The notes beneath the pieces are model-generated. The model did no database searches, was not told where the DNA came from, and saw only the letters and a list, made by a program, of their open reading frames with translations. Shown here piece after piece: positions 40,961-49,525 of a DNA stretch of 64,000 bases. This DNA comes from Bacillota bacterium (GTDB lineage Bacteria; Bacillota; Clostridia; Christensenellales; Borkfalkiaceae). The stretch is taken from assembly GCA_019423125.1 (NCBI GenBank), contig JAHZBZ010000001.1, positions 248,651 to 312,650 on the forward strand. The letters run 5' to 3'. Numbering within the stretch: position 1 is the first letter of the stretch; every line of letters starts with the position of its first letter. The translations under genes and the position numbers were made by a program.

Positions 40961-41782
40961 ACTACGCTTATCCTTCTCATCTCTGTCGTATGGATCATCA
41001 TATATTTTGTCTGGGAATACGCCATAGACGCGGGATATTCCATGTTGCTTGTTTACAGAATGACCGCCGCCATCTGCTGTTTTGCGCTCCTGAACGTGCT
41101 TTTCATGTCGGACGGCATGGACAAGGCGCGGCTGGAGCAGGCGGTGCTCGGACAGATGCTCAGCGAATCGCAGGCACATTACGAGAGCCTTTCTCTCAGT
41201 ATAGAATCCGTCAACCGCAAGTACCATGACCTGAAATACCAGCTCAGCGCCCTGCGGGAGAGCGGAAACGACGATATTTTAGATAAGCTGGAAAGCGATC
41301 TGAGCATTTATGCGCGCGCGGCAAAGACGGGCAACATAGCGCTGGATAACACCCTCAGCGAAAAAGAATGGGTGTGCGAACACAAGCAGATTGAGCTCGT
41401 CTATATGTTGGACGGGGCACGGCTCACGTTCATGGAGCCGCTTGACGTGTATGTCCTGTTCGGCAACGCGCTGGACAATGCCATCGAGTGCGTACAGAAA
41501 TATTCTGATCCCGCCTGCCGCTTTATTTCGCTTCAGATGTTTGCAAACGACGAACTCCTCAAAGTCCGCATCGAAAATTATTGCGAAGAGGAGATCGTGT
41601 TCAAAGACGGATTTCCGCAGACGAGCAAGACGGACAAGTCGATGCACGGATTCGGGGTGAAGAGCATTGTACACATTGCAAAAAAATACGGCGGAAACGT
41701 CGTGATGTACTGTCAGGACAAGCTTTTCTGCATGGATATTCTTTTCTTTGTGAAAAAACAGGAAAACTCCTCAAAGGAATAA
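40961..41782 (+). pseudogene. 5'-truncated GHKL histidine kinase
   Basis: The frame is closed by TAA at 40958 and begins in the middle of the membrane part (TTLILLISVVWIIIYFVWEY, then LLVYRMTAAICCFALLNVLF), so only the last two helices remain of the usual six. The cytoplasmic part is intact: linker, H-box SVNRKYHDLKYQL, N-box FGNALDNAIECV, G-box GFGVKSIVHIAKKYGG. No ribosome site is seen before ATG 41042 or elsewhere, and no response regulator precedes it. It looks like the remnant of a third regulator-kinase pair that once preceded GH3-4. A soluble kinase fragment could still be made from ATG 41042. Confidence 0.75.
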
Positions 41783-41827
41783 AATTGCAAGATCGGCGCC
41801 GCATTTTGCGGCGCCGATCTTGCAATT
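41783..41827 (+). terminator. Strong hairpin after kinase remnant
   Basis: A perfect 21-bp stem (AATTGCAAGATCGGCGCCGCA with its complement) around a 3-nt loop. Confidence 0.8.
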
Positions 41828-41831
41828 TATG

Positions 41832-41889
41832 GTCAAAAACAGGGCAAAGTAGGTAGAAAGCGCGCCATGGCGCGCTGTTTTGCTATAAT
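41832..41889 (+). promoter_or_regulatory. Direct-repeat activator site, palindrome and promoter of GH3-4
   Basis: GTCAAAAA (41832-41839), 12 nt, GGTAGAAA (41852-41859), 24 nt, TATAAT (41884-41889): the same layout and spacing as before GH3-1. The spacer upstream of the -10 also holds the perfect 18-bp palindrome AGCGCGCCATGGCGCGCT (41858-41877 region). No -35 consensus. Confidence 0.6.
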
Positions 41890-41948
41890 GTACGCGGTTT
41901 GGAGTACAGCCTATGGGCGGTTCCGAAACACAACGAAAGGAGGGTACA

Positions 41949-44896
41949 ATGGCAAAAAGAGATTCAATGTTGTTGCTCACCAGGACCGCACGCTCGTTCT
42001 GTGCGTTCTCCTTGCCGTGGCGATCGCGGCGACGTATGCCGCCTTCACCTACGACGGCTTTCTGAACGACCTGTGGCAGCTGGAGACCAGTAAAGTCGTG
42101 ACGGGCGACGCGAATGCGGACACGGAGTATTATAAGTCCGATTATGAATCGCAGGACGAACTTTACGAGGCGAAAGTTGCGCTCATCCGCGAAATCGTGG
42201 AAGAGGGCGCCGTTCTTCTCAAAAACGAGAACGATGCGCTTCCGCTCGACGTGAAGACGGAAAGCAAGGTCAGCGTGTTCGGAAGAAACAGCGTTTCCAT
42301 GGTACAGGGCATCGGCGGCGGAGCGTCGCAGATCACGCCCGGACGGAGCGACGAGATCCCCGATGTGTTCGGTTCGGTGGGGCTCGAAGTCAATCCGACG
42401 CTGTACAACTTCTACAAGGGCAAGACGGGTTATTCTTCTTCCTGGTCGGGTGCAAGCATCACGATCGGCGAAGTGCCTGTCGCGGAATACACGTCCGAGG
42501 CCAAAGAGTCGTATGCGCAATACGACGACGCGGCGTTCGTCGTGCTCTCGCGCAGTAAGTCCGAGGGCAACGATCTGACGCTCGATCCCGCTTCCGTCAC
42601 CGACGGGGACGGCGTCCACTACGCGCTCCAGCTTCAGAACAACGAGCGCGACATGATCGAACAGGCGAAGTCCTGCTCGGATAAGGTGATCGTCCTTGTC
42701 AACAGTGATTATGCGATGGAGATCGACGAACTCAAACACGACGACGAGATCGACGCCATTCTGTGGATCGGCGGCACGGGTTACAACGGCATCTACGGCG
42801 TCGCGGATATCATCGTCGGCAACGTCTCGCCCTCGGGCGCGATGGCGGACACCTATGCGGCGAGCGTGGCTTCTTCGCCCGCGGCACAGAACTTCGGCAA
42901 TTATGAGTACACCAACGTGACGACGGACATCCAGTCCAATTACATCGTCTACCAGGAGGGCATCTACATAGGGTACAAGTATTACGAGACCCGCTACGAA
43001 GATGCCGTGCTCGGCCGCTACAACGCGTCGAGCGCAGCAGGGGCATATGCCAATGCGGACAAATGGGTGTACGAGGATGAGGTCAGCTATTCCTTCGGCT
43101 ACGGCCTTTCCTACACGACCTTTGACGAAGAGATCACCGCGATCGACATCGACTTTGCGAACAGGAAGGGCACCGTCACGGTGAACGTCACCAACACGGG
43201 CGAAGTCGCGGCAAAACACGTCGTGCAGGTCTATGCGCAGAGCCCGTACACGCAGTACGACATCGACAACAAGGTGGAGAAAGCCGCCGTTCAGCTGCTC
43301 GGCTACGGCAAGACAGAAGAGCTCAAGGGCGGCGCTTCCGAAGAGCTGACGATCGAGCTCGATCTCAACTACCTCGCATCCTACGATTATACGACGGCAA
43401 AGACGTACATCATGGAGCAGGGGAACTATTTCTTCGCGATCGGCAACGGCGCGCACGACGCGCTCAACAACATCCTCGCCGCAAAGGGCAAGACGACGGA
43501 AGACGGCATGGACTATGACGGGGATGCGGACAAGGCAAAGATTGTCTCTTTCACCGGGGACGATGAGGTGTATTCCGTCTCCGCGTACGCGGAGGATTAT
43601 GAGATCACCAACCGTCTCGAATCGGCGGATCTCAACTATTACGGCGACATGATCACCTATCTTTCCCGCTCCGACTGGGAAGCGACCTGGCCCGAGTCGC
43701 AGGATTCTCTGACCGCGACGGACGAGATGCTTGCGGACCTTGCGGACGGTGCGAGCTACACGGCGACGGAAGCGACGGAAGAGGACAAGGCACAGATGGT
43801 GTACGGCTCGGAAGAGACCTCCTATCAGATCATCATGATGCGCGGCGAGAGCTTTGACAGCAAGTATTGGGATTCCATTCTCGATCAGCTGACTCTTTAT
43901 GAGATCAGCCGTCTTGTCGGCGGCGTCACGCTCACGACCATCGACAGCGTCACCTTTGAAGGCGGCGTCCTGCGCGACGGTCCTGCCGGCACAAAGGCGA
44001 ACTACACCGAAGGCAAATACAAAAACGAGAGCGCAGTCATGTTCCAGTCCGAAGTCGTGCTCGCGTCTACCTTCAACACGGAGATGGCGGCGGCAGAGGG
44101 CAGGATGATGGGCAACGACAGCCTGTTCCTCAACACGAACGCGATGTACGCGCCCGGATGCAACATCCACAGGACTCCGATGAGCGGGCGCAATGCCGAG
44201 TACTATTCGGAGGACAGCGTTCTCGCCTCGTTCATGGCGCGTTCGCAGGTCGCGGGGGCGTATGAGTACGGCCTGATCATGGGCAGCAAGCACTTTGCGT
44301 TCAACGATCAGGAAACGCACCGCAACGGGCTTTCCACCTTCCTCAACGAACAGGCGGCGCGCGAGATCTATCTGCGTGCGTTTGAGGGCTCGTTGACGAT
44401 AGGGCTCGGAATGATGTCTGCCTATAACCGCGTCGGCTGCACATACAGCAGCGCGCACGTCGGGCTGATGACAAACATCCTCCGCGGCGAATGGGGCTTC
44501 AAGGGCTATGCGATCTCCGACGCGGTCGGCAGCCGCACCCTCGCAAAATTTGCGGACGGTCCCGCTTCGGTCACGGCAGGGTTGACCATGTTCTGCACGA
44601 ACGTAGAAAACACCTATTGCGGAAGCAGCGGTTCGCTCAACGAAACCGCGATCACATCCGATCCCGTGCTGTTCGAGGCGATGCGTCAGGCGTGCAAATA
44701 CAACCTGTATGCGTTTGCAAACTCCAACGCGATGAACGGCTACATCAGCGGCATGGAGATCGTCACCGTGATGCCGTTCTACCAGACGCTCGTCATCGTA
44801 GCCGACATCGTGTGCGGCGTGTTGCTCGCCGGCAGTGTCGCGGCCTATCTCTTTCTTCTGCAAAAATATCGCAAGGAGGACGTGTTGAGTGAGTAA
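41949..44896 (+). CDS. Membrane-anchored GH3 glycosidase 4, apparent -1 shift at codon 3
   Basis: The ribosome site AAAGGAGGG places initiation at ATG 41949 (Met-Ala-Lys), but the GH3 frame is one base off. The change is needed at the A5 run 41954-41958; one extra A would give MAKKRFNVVAHQDR followed by the transmembrane helix TLVLCVLLAVAIAATYAAF. In the GH3 frame no start exists downstream of the promoter (ATG 41888 overlaps the -10). From there about 982 residues: permuted GH3 with sandwich (EGAVLLKNENDALPL), fibronectin-III-like (TVNVTNTGEVAAKHVVQVY), barrel with KHFAFNDQETHRNG and nucleophile Asp near 858 in YAISDAVGS, and a C-terminal transmembrane helix. Most similar to GH3-1. Either a sequencing/indel defect, slippage-controlled expression, or a pseudogene. 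Confidence 0.8.
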
Positions 44897-45308
44897 ATTT
44901 GCTATGTTTTTCAAGAGAAAAAGCATCGGCTTTTATCTGATGGCCGCCGCCTTCGTTTTCGGCGTCGTCGGGTTTGTGCTCTTCCTTCTGACGATGCGTG
45001 CGCAGGAAAACATGATGGTATGGATCGTGATCCTCTCCGTTGCGGCACTCGCCGCGAGCGTCGTCGTGTGCGCACTCAGGGATTACCTCCGTCTGACAGG
45101 CATCCTCTGCGTCGCGCTGTACCTTCTCTGCGGGCTGCTCTTTCTGGCGACGCAGGCGGAAAACATCGGCTATGCGATCACGCATACCAACATCGGCGAC
45201 GGCATCATGCCGAGCTTTGTCGCAGGCCTTGTGTTCTACCTGCTCGCGGCGCTGACCGGTGCGGTTGCGTCCTACTTCCCGCAGGAAAGACTCATGTCCG
45301 ATAACTGA
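44889..45308 (+). CDS. Small four-helix membrane protein, GH3 partner 2
   Basis: 139 residues from GTG 44889, preceded by AAGGAGGACGT and overlapping the GH3-4 stop by 8 nt. Four hydrophobic helices with N-terminal KRKSIGFYLMAAAFVFGVVG, matching the paralogue at 16014 (KKGIGFYLTAAAIVF). The GH3 partner arrangement is conserved in both GH3-1 and GH3-4 but absent from GH3-2 and GH3-3. No known family was recognised. Likely a membrane accessory subunit of the anchored glycosidase. Confidence 0.75.
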   Translation: MSKFAMFFKRKSIGFYLMAAAFVFGVVGFVLFLLTMRAQENMMVWIVILSVAALAASVVVCALRDYLRLTGILCVALYLLCGLLFLATQAENIGYAITHTNIGDGIMPSFVAGLVFYLLAALTGAVASYFPQERLMSDN

Positions 45309-45342
45309 AAATCAGGAAAAAATTATAAAGGAAAATATAATT

Positions 45343-45933
45343 ATGAAAAAGCAGGCAAAAATCTGGCTCTCCCTTCTTCTGGGCTTGGTGTTCGTTCTGA
45401 GCATCGGTATGTTCGCCGCATGCGGCGAAGCGGACGATCCGAAAGAACCCGAAAATCCGGGTACCGAGGAACCCACGGATGACGACGGCAGCATCGTCGG
45501 CGATTACACGATGACGGATGCAAACGGCGTCGTCTACAAGCTGACCATCGATCAGAACAACGACTATTCGATGGTCATGACCAAGACGGTCGGCACCTAC
45601 ACCGTCAACAAGCTGTACATGGGGCCTCTGCACCACATCGACGGAAAAGACATGGCTGTCATGCCCGTGTTCCTCTCCGATGCGTACTATGAAGGGGAGG
45701 GCGCGCCTCAGGACGATCCCGAAGATCTTCTGTACAACCTGCTCAACCAGGCGTATGCGGACAACAAGGGCACGACGGAGGCAGACCGCGAGTGCTACAT
45801 CACCGTTGACACCACCGCAAAGACCTTCACCGTCAAGGCAGATCAGGAAGTTCCCATCGACCTGACCGGCGACTACTGGTCGGTCGCAGAGCTTCAGGCT
45901 GCTGGCTACGAGTACGTTGAGGCGTCCAACTGA
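45343..45933 (+). CDS. Small lipoprotein of unknown function
   Basis: 196 residues; ATG 45343 after AAAGGAAAATATAATT. Signal peptide with lipobox FAAC (Cys27), a Pro/Glu/Asp-rich linker (PKEPENPGTEEPTDDDG), then a beta-rich domain starting GDYTMTDANGVVYKLTIDQN with repeated Tyr/Thr strands. It starts 34 nt after the small membrane protein gene, so it is probably the last gene of the GH3-4 operon. The first strand resembles lipocalin-like or copper-resistance-type lipoprotein folds only in a general way; no function is assigned. Confidence 0.7.
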   Translation: MKKQAKIWLSLLLGLVFVLSIGMFAACGEADDPKEPENPGTEEPTDDDGSIVGDYTMTDANGVVYKLTIDQNNDYSMVMTKTVGTYTVNKLYMGPLHHIDGKDMAVMPVFLSDAYYEGEGAPQDDPEDLLYNLLNQAYADNKGTTEADRECYITVDTTAKTFTVKADQEVPIDLTGDYWSVAELQAAGYEYVEASN

Positions 45934-45966
45934 TTTAAAAAAGGACGTTGCCAATATCGGCAAAAG

Positions 45967-45992
45967 GGGGCGCGGCTCTGCCGCGCCCTTTT
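45967..45992 (+). terminator. Terminator of the GH3-4 operon
   Basis: GGGCGCGGC-tct-GCCGCGCCC perfect stem with five T. Confidence 0.9.
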
Positions 45993-46031
45993 TGCATGCG
46001 GGAAAAGGCGGTTTTTGGGGAGTGGGGGAAC

Positions 46032-46073
46032 GCAAAAGCCGCGGTGCGCATTTGTGCGCACCGCGACTTTTGC
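46032..46073. terminator. Additional hairpin
   Basis: GCAAAAGCCGCGGTGCGCA pairs with TGCGCACCGCGACTTTTGC, 19-bp arms with one mismatch. The rest of the 346-nt gap holds a promoter and element C. Confidence 0.5.
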
Positions 46074-46134
46074 AATGCGGCCGCGCAAAATCCGCCGATA
46101 AAACGCAATGTGTGCGGCCGATTTTTTCAACCCG

Positions 46135-46163
46135 TTGACAGGGCGGGCGCCATCTGCTATTAT
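46135..46163 (+). promoter_or_regulatory. Promoter upstream of element C
   Basis: TTGACA (46135-46140), 17 nt, TATTAT (46158-46163), abutting the TATACT end of element C. Confidence 0.65.
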
Positions 46164-46254
46164 TATACTGTAAGAGAATAATACGGATCCGATGAAAGCA
46201 GGGGGGAAAAGAGATGCCGCCGAAAGCGGATCCGTACCCTTTCGTTGCAGTATA
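46164..46254 (+). repeat. Nested-hairpin intergenic element, copy C
   Basis: Outer ends TATACTG (46164-46170) and CAGTATA (46248-46254); inner CGGATCCG repeated at 46182-46190 and 46226-46233. Aligns with the reverse complement of copy B (GAATAATA, CCGATGAAA, GCCGAAAGCGG). Confidence 0.65.
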
Positions 46255-46279
46255 GGGTAAACAAAAAAGAGGGCTTGAA

Positions 46280-46801
46280 ATGAAACGCATTCTGATTGCG
46301 GAGGACGACGAAGTCAACCCGAGAGACAGCAGCGGCGGCAGGTCGAATTATGTGTGGGTCAAGGAATACAAGCGCCTGGACATGCTCGGGCAGGGCGGGC
46401 TGTTCCTTTTGGGCGATCTGTACGCCTCCGTCGTGTTTTTGTTGCTGACGCTCGCGATCCTGTCGCTGAAAATGCTGTCCATGGTCTCGGAGGACAAGCA
46501 AAAATACAAGATCTTATGGAAGCTCGGCGCGACGAGGGCACAGCTGTTTCGCTCCATGCTCGCGCAGTTGCTGTTCTTCTGCTGTCTGCCCTTTTTTATC
46601 CCCGTATGCATCAACGTGCCGCTCTTTTCCATCATTTCCGTGATGTACGACCATTACGGCTTCGACGTCCCCGTGCGGCAGGCGGCGTTGCAGCTTGCGG
46701 GCTTCACGTTTGCGGTACTGGGTGTGTGCGCGCTCTATCTGCTCGCGGCGTCCATCGTCTCCTGGCTGGACATAAGGCGCTCTCTGCGCGAAAACGGTTA
46801 A
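46280..46801 (+). pseudogene. Deletion fusion: response-regulator start joined to ABC permease (FtsX/BceB-like) C-terminus
   Basis: 173-codon frame. Residues 1-11 (MKRILIAEDDE) are the start of an OmpR-type response regulator; from about residue 12 the protein is the C-terminal part of an FtsX-domain permease with three transmembrane helices and the LGATRAQLFRSMLAQLLFF segment, ending SWLDIRRSLRENG. The simplest explanation is a deletion that removed a regulator, kinase, ATPase and most of a permease of a BceRS-BceAB-like locus. RBS AGAGGGCTTG is present, so the fusion may be translated, but neither function is expected. Confidence 0.7.
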
Positions 46802-46806
46802 AAAGA

Positions 46807-46846
46807 AAGGTGCGAACGAAACGCGGATGCGTTTCGTTCGCACCTT
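46807..46846 (+). terminator. Terminator after the fusion remnant
   Basis: AAGGTGCGAACGAAACGC-ggat-GCGTTTCGTTCGCACCTT perfect 18-bp stem. Confidence 0.75.
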
Positions 46847-46854
46847 CGCTCTTT

Positions 46855-46886
46855 CGAAAGCGGCGCCCGTTCGGGCGCCGCTTTCG
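46855..46886 (-). terminator. Terminator of the XRE regulator gene
   Basis: CGAAAGCGGCGCCCG-tt-CGGGCGCCGCTTTCG perfect 15-bp stem just past the minus-strand stop. Confidence 0.65.
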
Positions 46887-46900
46887 TCGTATGCGTGTTA

Positions 46901-47548
46901 TCATCTGCGCCTGAGGTTCCAAAGGAAGCACGCCGCAAACGGCAGCAGGAGGGCGAATGCCGCGATGAGAAGGGTAATGAGCCATTCCGCCGCCGTGAGG
47001 CCGTGAAAGAAGAGAAAGACCGCCGCCACGATGACGAAAAGGGGATAAGTGCAGAGCAAGAGCAGATTTATATATTTTTTGTCGGCCGCGTTGCTCGCGC
47101 AGTATTTATCCGACAGCTTGTTCCGCGCGATGAGAAAAAACGCGATCGCCGCCACTTCTACAAAGACGGAAAGGACCGTGAAGACGTAAGAGGTCAGGGC
47201 GAACAGATCGCTGTGATAGCCCTTGTCGCGCAGTAAGACTCCTGCGATCATCAGAACGGCCGCAATCGCCTGAAGCGCCATCGTGACGATAAATGTGTTT
47301 TTGAATGCGGAATTGATTTCAAGGCGGGAGACTTGTTCCGTTTCGCTTCTCGCTTCGTCTGTGCTCGTCAGAAGTTCCCCGACGCCGATGCCCAAAGCGT
47401 CTGCAAGCGGTACGAGGATGGAGGTGTCGGGCAGACATCTGCCCGTCTCCCATTTTGAAACGACTTTATCGGAAATGCCGAGCTTTTCGGCAAGTTGTTG
47501 CTGTGTAAGACCGAGCTCTTTTCTTTTGCGGCTGATGATATCTTTCAT
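46901..47548 (-). CDS. XRE-family DNA-binding protein with four transmembrane helices
   Basis: 215 residues. N-terminal helix-turn-helix (about 1-65; RKRKELGLTQQQLAEKLGIS, VVSKWETGRCLPD) joined to a membrane part with about four helices (about 85-210) ending in NLRRR. Membrane-bound XRE regulators of this type are common in Clostridia and often control adjacent transport or resistance genes. A minus-strand promoter with TATAAT at about 47576 and TTGCGC 17 nt further precedes it. The obvious neighbour it might have controlled, the permease at 46280, is decayed. Confidence 0.85.
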   Translation of the reverse strand: MKDIISRKRKELGLTQQQLAEKLGISDKVVSKWETGRCLPDTSILVPLADALGIGVGELLTSTDEARSETEQVSRLEINSAFKNTFIVTMALQAIAAVLMIAGVLLRDKGYHSDLFALTSYVFTVLSVFVEVAAIAFFLIARNKLSDKYCASNAADKKYINLLLLCTYPLFVIVAAVFLFFHGLTAAEWLITLLIAAFALLLPFAACFLWNLRRR

Positions 47549-47998
47549 GGAATGCGCTCCTTTTTTCTTTTAATTATAGCGCCGTCATCCGTTTTGCGCA
47601 ATCTGTTTGGCGGCGGGAACGCTCTTCGATCTGTAGAAAACGCTATCTTTTTTGTAGAAACACCGAACGCTTGCGGGAAAACGCATCGGGAAGGCTACGG
47701 ACAAGCTTATGGAGGGCGTATTTTTGTTTTTTGCGCCCCCTCACATGCTCTCCGCCGTTCGAAACGCTCGTGCGCTCGCGTTTCTCCAACGGGAAAAGCG
47801 CATCGGTCGCTCCGTCCGCAAACGACTTCCGACGCAACAGGGGAAATAGCATCGGCTCTGTACAGGGGCGCTCGCGACGGATTATTATTTGAATCGCTCT
47901 TCATTTGATTGACAAAAAAGGAGAAAGTGATATAAGTATATCGTTTGCGATACATCGCTTGCGATTTATTATAATATAAATAAAAGGAGAAGAATCAG
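47549..47998. other. Divergent intergenic region with two MarR-type operators
   Basis: 450 bases without a supported gene. On the minus side, the XRE promoter. On the plus side, TTGACA with TATAAG (about 47909-47936) and a TATAAT at about 47970 before the MarR remnant. Two near-palindromes ATCGTTTGCGAT and ATCGCTTGCGAT (about 47939-47966) lie directly over the promoter, as expected for autoregulation by a MarR repressor. The middle part (47640-47890) has no recognised content. Confidence 0.5.
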
Positions 47999-48271
47999 AT
48001 GGTCGAATCCGAACAGTTCAAAACAGCATCGCTATTGGTAAAGATAGGGAATGCCGTTACCTACTACAGGAACAAAAAGATGGAAGATCTGGATCTTACA
48101 TCTGTACAGAGTGACGTGCTGATCGATATTCTGCGTCATCCCGGGATCACGGCAAGTGAAATAAAAGAGCATATACAGCTCTCGCAGTCGACGGTGGCGG
48201 GTATCATTAAATTTTTTGCGGCGAACGCCTTACGGCGGGCGATCCGGCAGGAAAGAACAAACAACAAATGA
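47999..48271 (+). pseudogene. Truncated MarR-family regulator
   Basis: 90 codons after AAAAGGAGAAG. The N-terminal half is a normal MarR winged helix: NAVTYYRNKKMEDLDLTSVQ, HPGITASEIKEHIQLSQSTV and AGII. Where the recognition helix should continue into a wing (R-L-E-x-K-G-x-I), the frame instead reads KFFAANALRRAIRQERTNNK and stops. The DNA-binding wing and dimerisation helix are lost. A hairpin (48272-48297) follows. Confidence 0.65.
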
Positions 48272-48630
48272 CAACAGCCTCTGAAAGGCGGCTGTTGGAG
48301 AAAAGTTGCAGAAGACGAAATTTTTGATGGCGTGAGTTCGGTAAGTATCGATTCCTTTTATGGCTTCGATAAGGCCACCCGTTTTAGGGGTGGCCTTGAC
48401 TGTTCAAACAGACGCCGAGGTCGGCGGGGCAGAAAAATGTTGAAAGGAGCGGCAAAGAAGAGACTTCTTAAAGCGCCGCATCCGTCGGCCCGCCTCGGCA
48501 GAGAATGCCGCTTTTCGCCCTGAAATCGGCTGAATGCGTTCGGACCCCGCGTTATAGAAAGCGCCCGTCAGAAAAAGGCGGACTTTTCATGCGGTTTCAG
48601 TTCTCCGCCGTCTGCGCGAAGCGGAAAGGG
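48272..48630. other. Gap between the MarR remnant and yitT
   Basis: Contains CAACAGCC/GGCTGTTG (48272-48297) and AAGGCCACCC/GGGTGGCCTT (48371-48397) hairpins. No coding region is supported; the rest is unremarkable. Confidence 0.5.
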
Positions 48631-49509
48631 TCAGTCTTTGTCCTGCATGTCCCGAAAACCCTTGCCGATCACCTCGGCGGCGTCGCCGACGATGACGAAC
48701 GCATGCTCGTCGATCTGGCGGACAGCGGCTTTGAGCTGGTCGATCTGATGGGGTTTGACGCAGGTCAGAAGCACCTGATGCTCCTGGCCAGTATACATTC
48801 CTTTTCCTTCGAGCATCGTGATGCCCCTCGGGCTGTGGCTGAGCAAGAACTCGGAGATCTCTCCTCCGCGGTCGGTGATGATGTAGCACAATTTGGAGCG
48901 ATTGATGCCCATGATCAGGATATCGCTTGTCTTGGCGCTGACAAAGATGAGAATGAGCGCATAGAGCACATTTTCTATGTCGCGCAGAACGATCGCGCCC
49001 GACAGAATGATGACGGCGTCCAGAATTGCCGTCCAGACGGGGATGCTGAAGAATTTGAACCAATGACGGATCTCACGTCCGAGGAGTTCGGTCCCGCCGC
49101 TGGACACCTTGAATTTTACAAACAGGCCGATCCCGATGCCTTGCAGGATCCCGCCGTATACCGAAGCGAGGATGCGGTTGTCGGTGAGGATGGGCAGGCC
49201 GATGAACAGTTCGTTGAAGAGCGCGAGCACTCCGATCGTGATCAGGCATCGGAGCATGAATTTCCAGCCGAGTTGTTTCAATCCGAGCAGGAGGATGGGG
49301 ATGTTGATCGCGATCGTCATGATGCCGATGCCGACGCGGCCGTCCGTGACCAGATAGATGAGCGTCGCAAGCCCCGACGCACCTCCGCCGACGATTTCGT
49401 TCTGGACAAGAAAACAGTCGACGCCCAGCGCATACAGGCAGCAACCGACCGTCATGGCCGTGAAGCGGATACACTCGTGTAAAATGATCGTCTTGGTCTG
49501 ATTTTTCAT
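48631..49509 (-). CDS. YitT-family membrane protein (DUF161/DUF2179)
   Basis: 292 residues: about five or six transmembrane helices (1-175), then a cytoplasmic DUF2179 domain (about 205-290; ITDRGGEISEFLL, HSPRGITMLEGKGMYTG, VIGDAAEVIGKGF-like end). The N-terminal GGGASGLATLIYLVT and the VKFKVSSGGTELLGREI segments are diagnostic. Function unknown; some members affect amino-acid or peptide fluxes. Starts 16 nt after the desulfidase-like gene on the same strand. Confidence 0.9.
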   Translation of the reverse strand: MKNQTKTIILHECIRFTAMTVGCCLYALGVDCFLVQNEIVGGGASGLATLIYLVTDGRVGIGIMTIAINIPILLLGLKQLGWKFMLRCLITIGVLALFNELFIGLPILTDNRILASVYGGILQGIGIGLFVKFKVSSGGTELLGREIRHWFKFFSIPVWTAILDAVIILSGAIVLRDIENVLYALILIFVSAKTSDILIMGINRSKLCYIITDRGGEISEFLLSHSPRGITMLEGKGMYTGQEHQVLLTCVKPHQIDQLKAAVRQIDEHAFVIVGDAAEVIGKGFRDMQDKD

Positions 49510-49525
49510 GGCAAAGAAGGGAGAG

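Noticed and set aside
41867..41948. GH3-4 start at ATG 41867 or 41888
   Set aside because: Both are at or upstream of the -10 box (41884-41889), so they would not be in the transcript, and neither has a ribosome site.
48272..48630. Possible small gene on plus strand near 48332
   Set aside because: The frame is arginine-rich and runs through a hairpin; no ribosome site and no similarity to known proteins.
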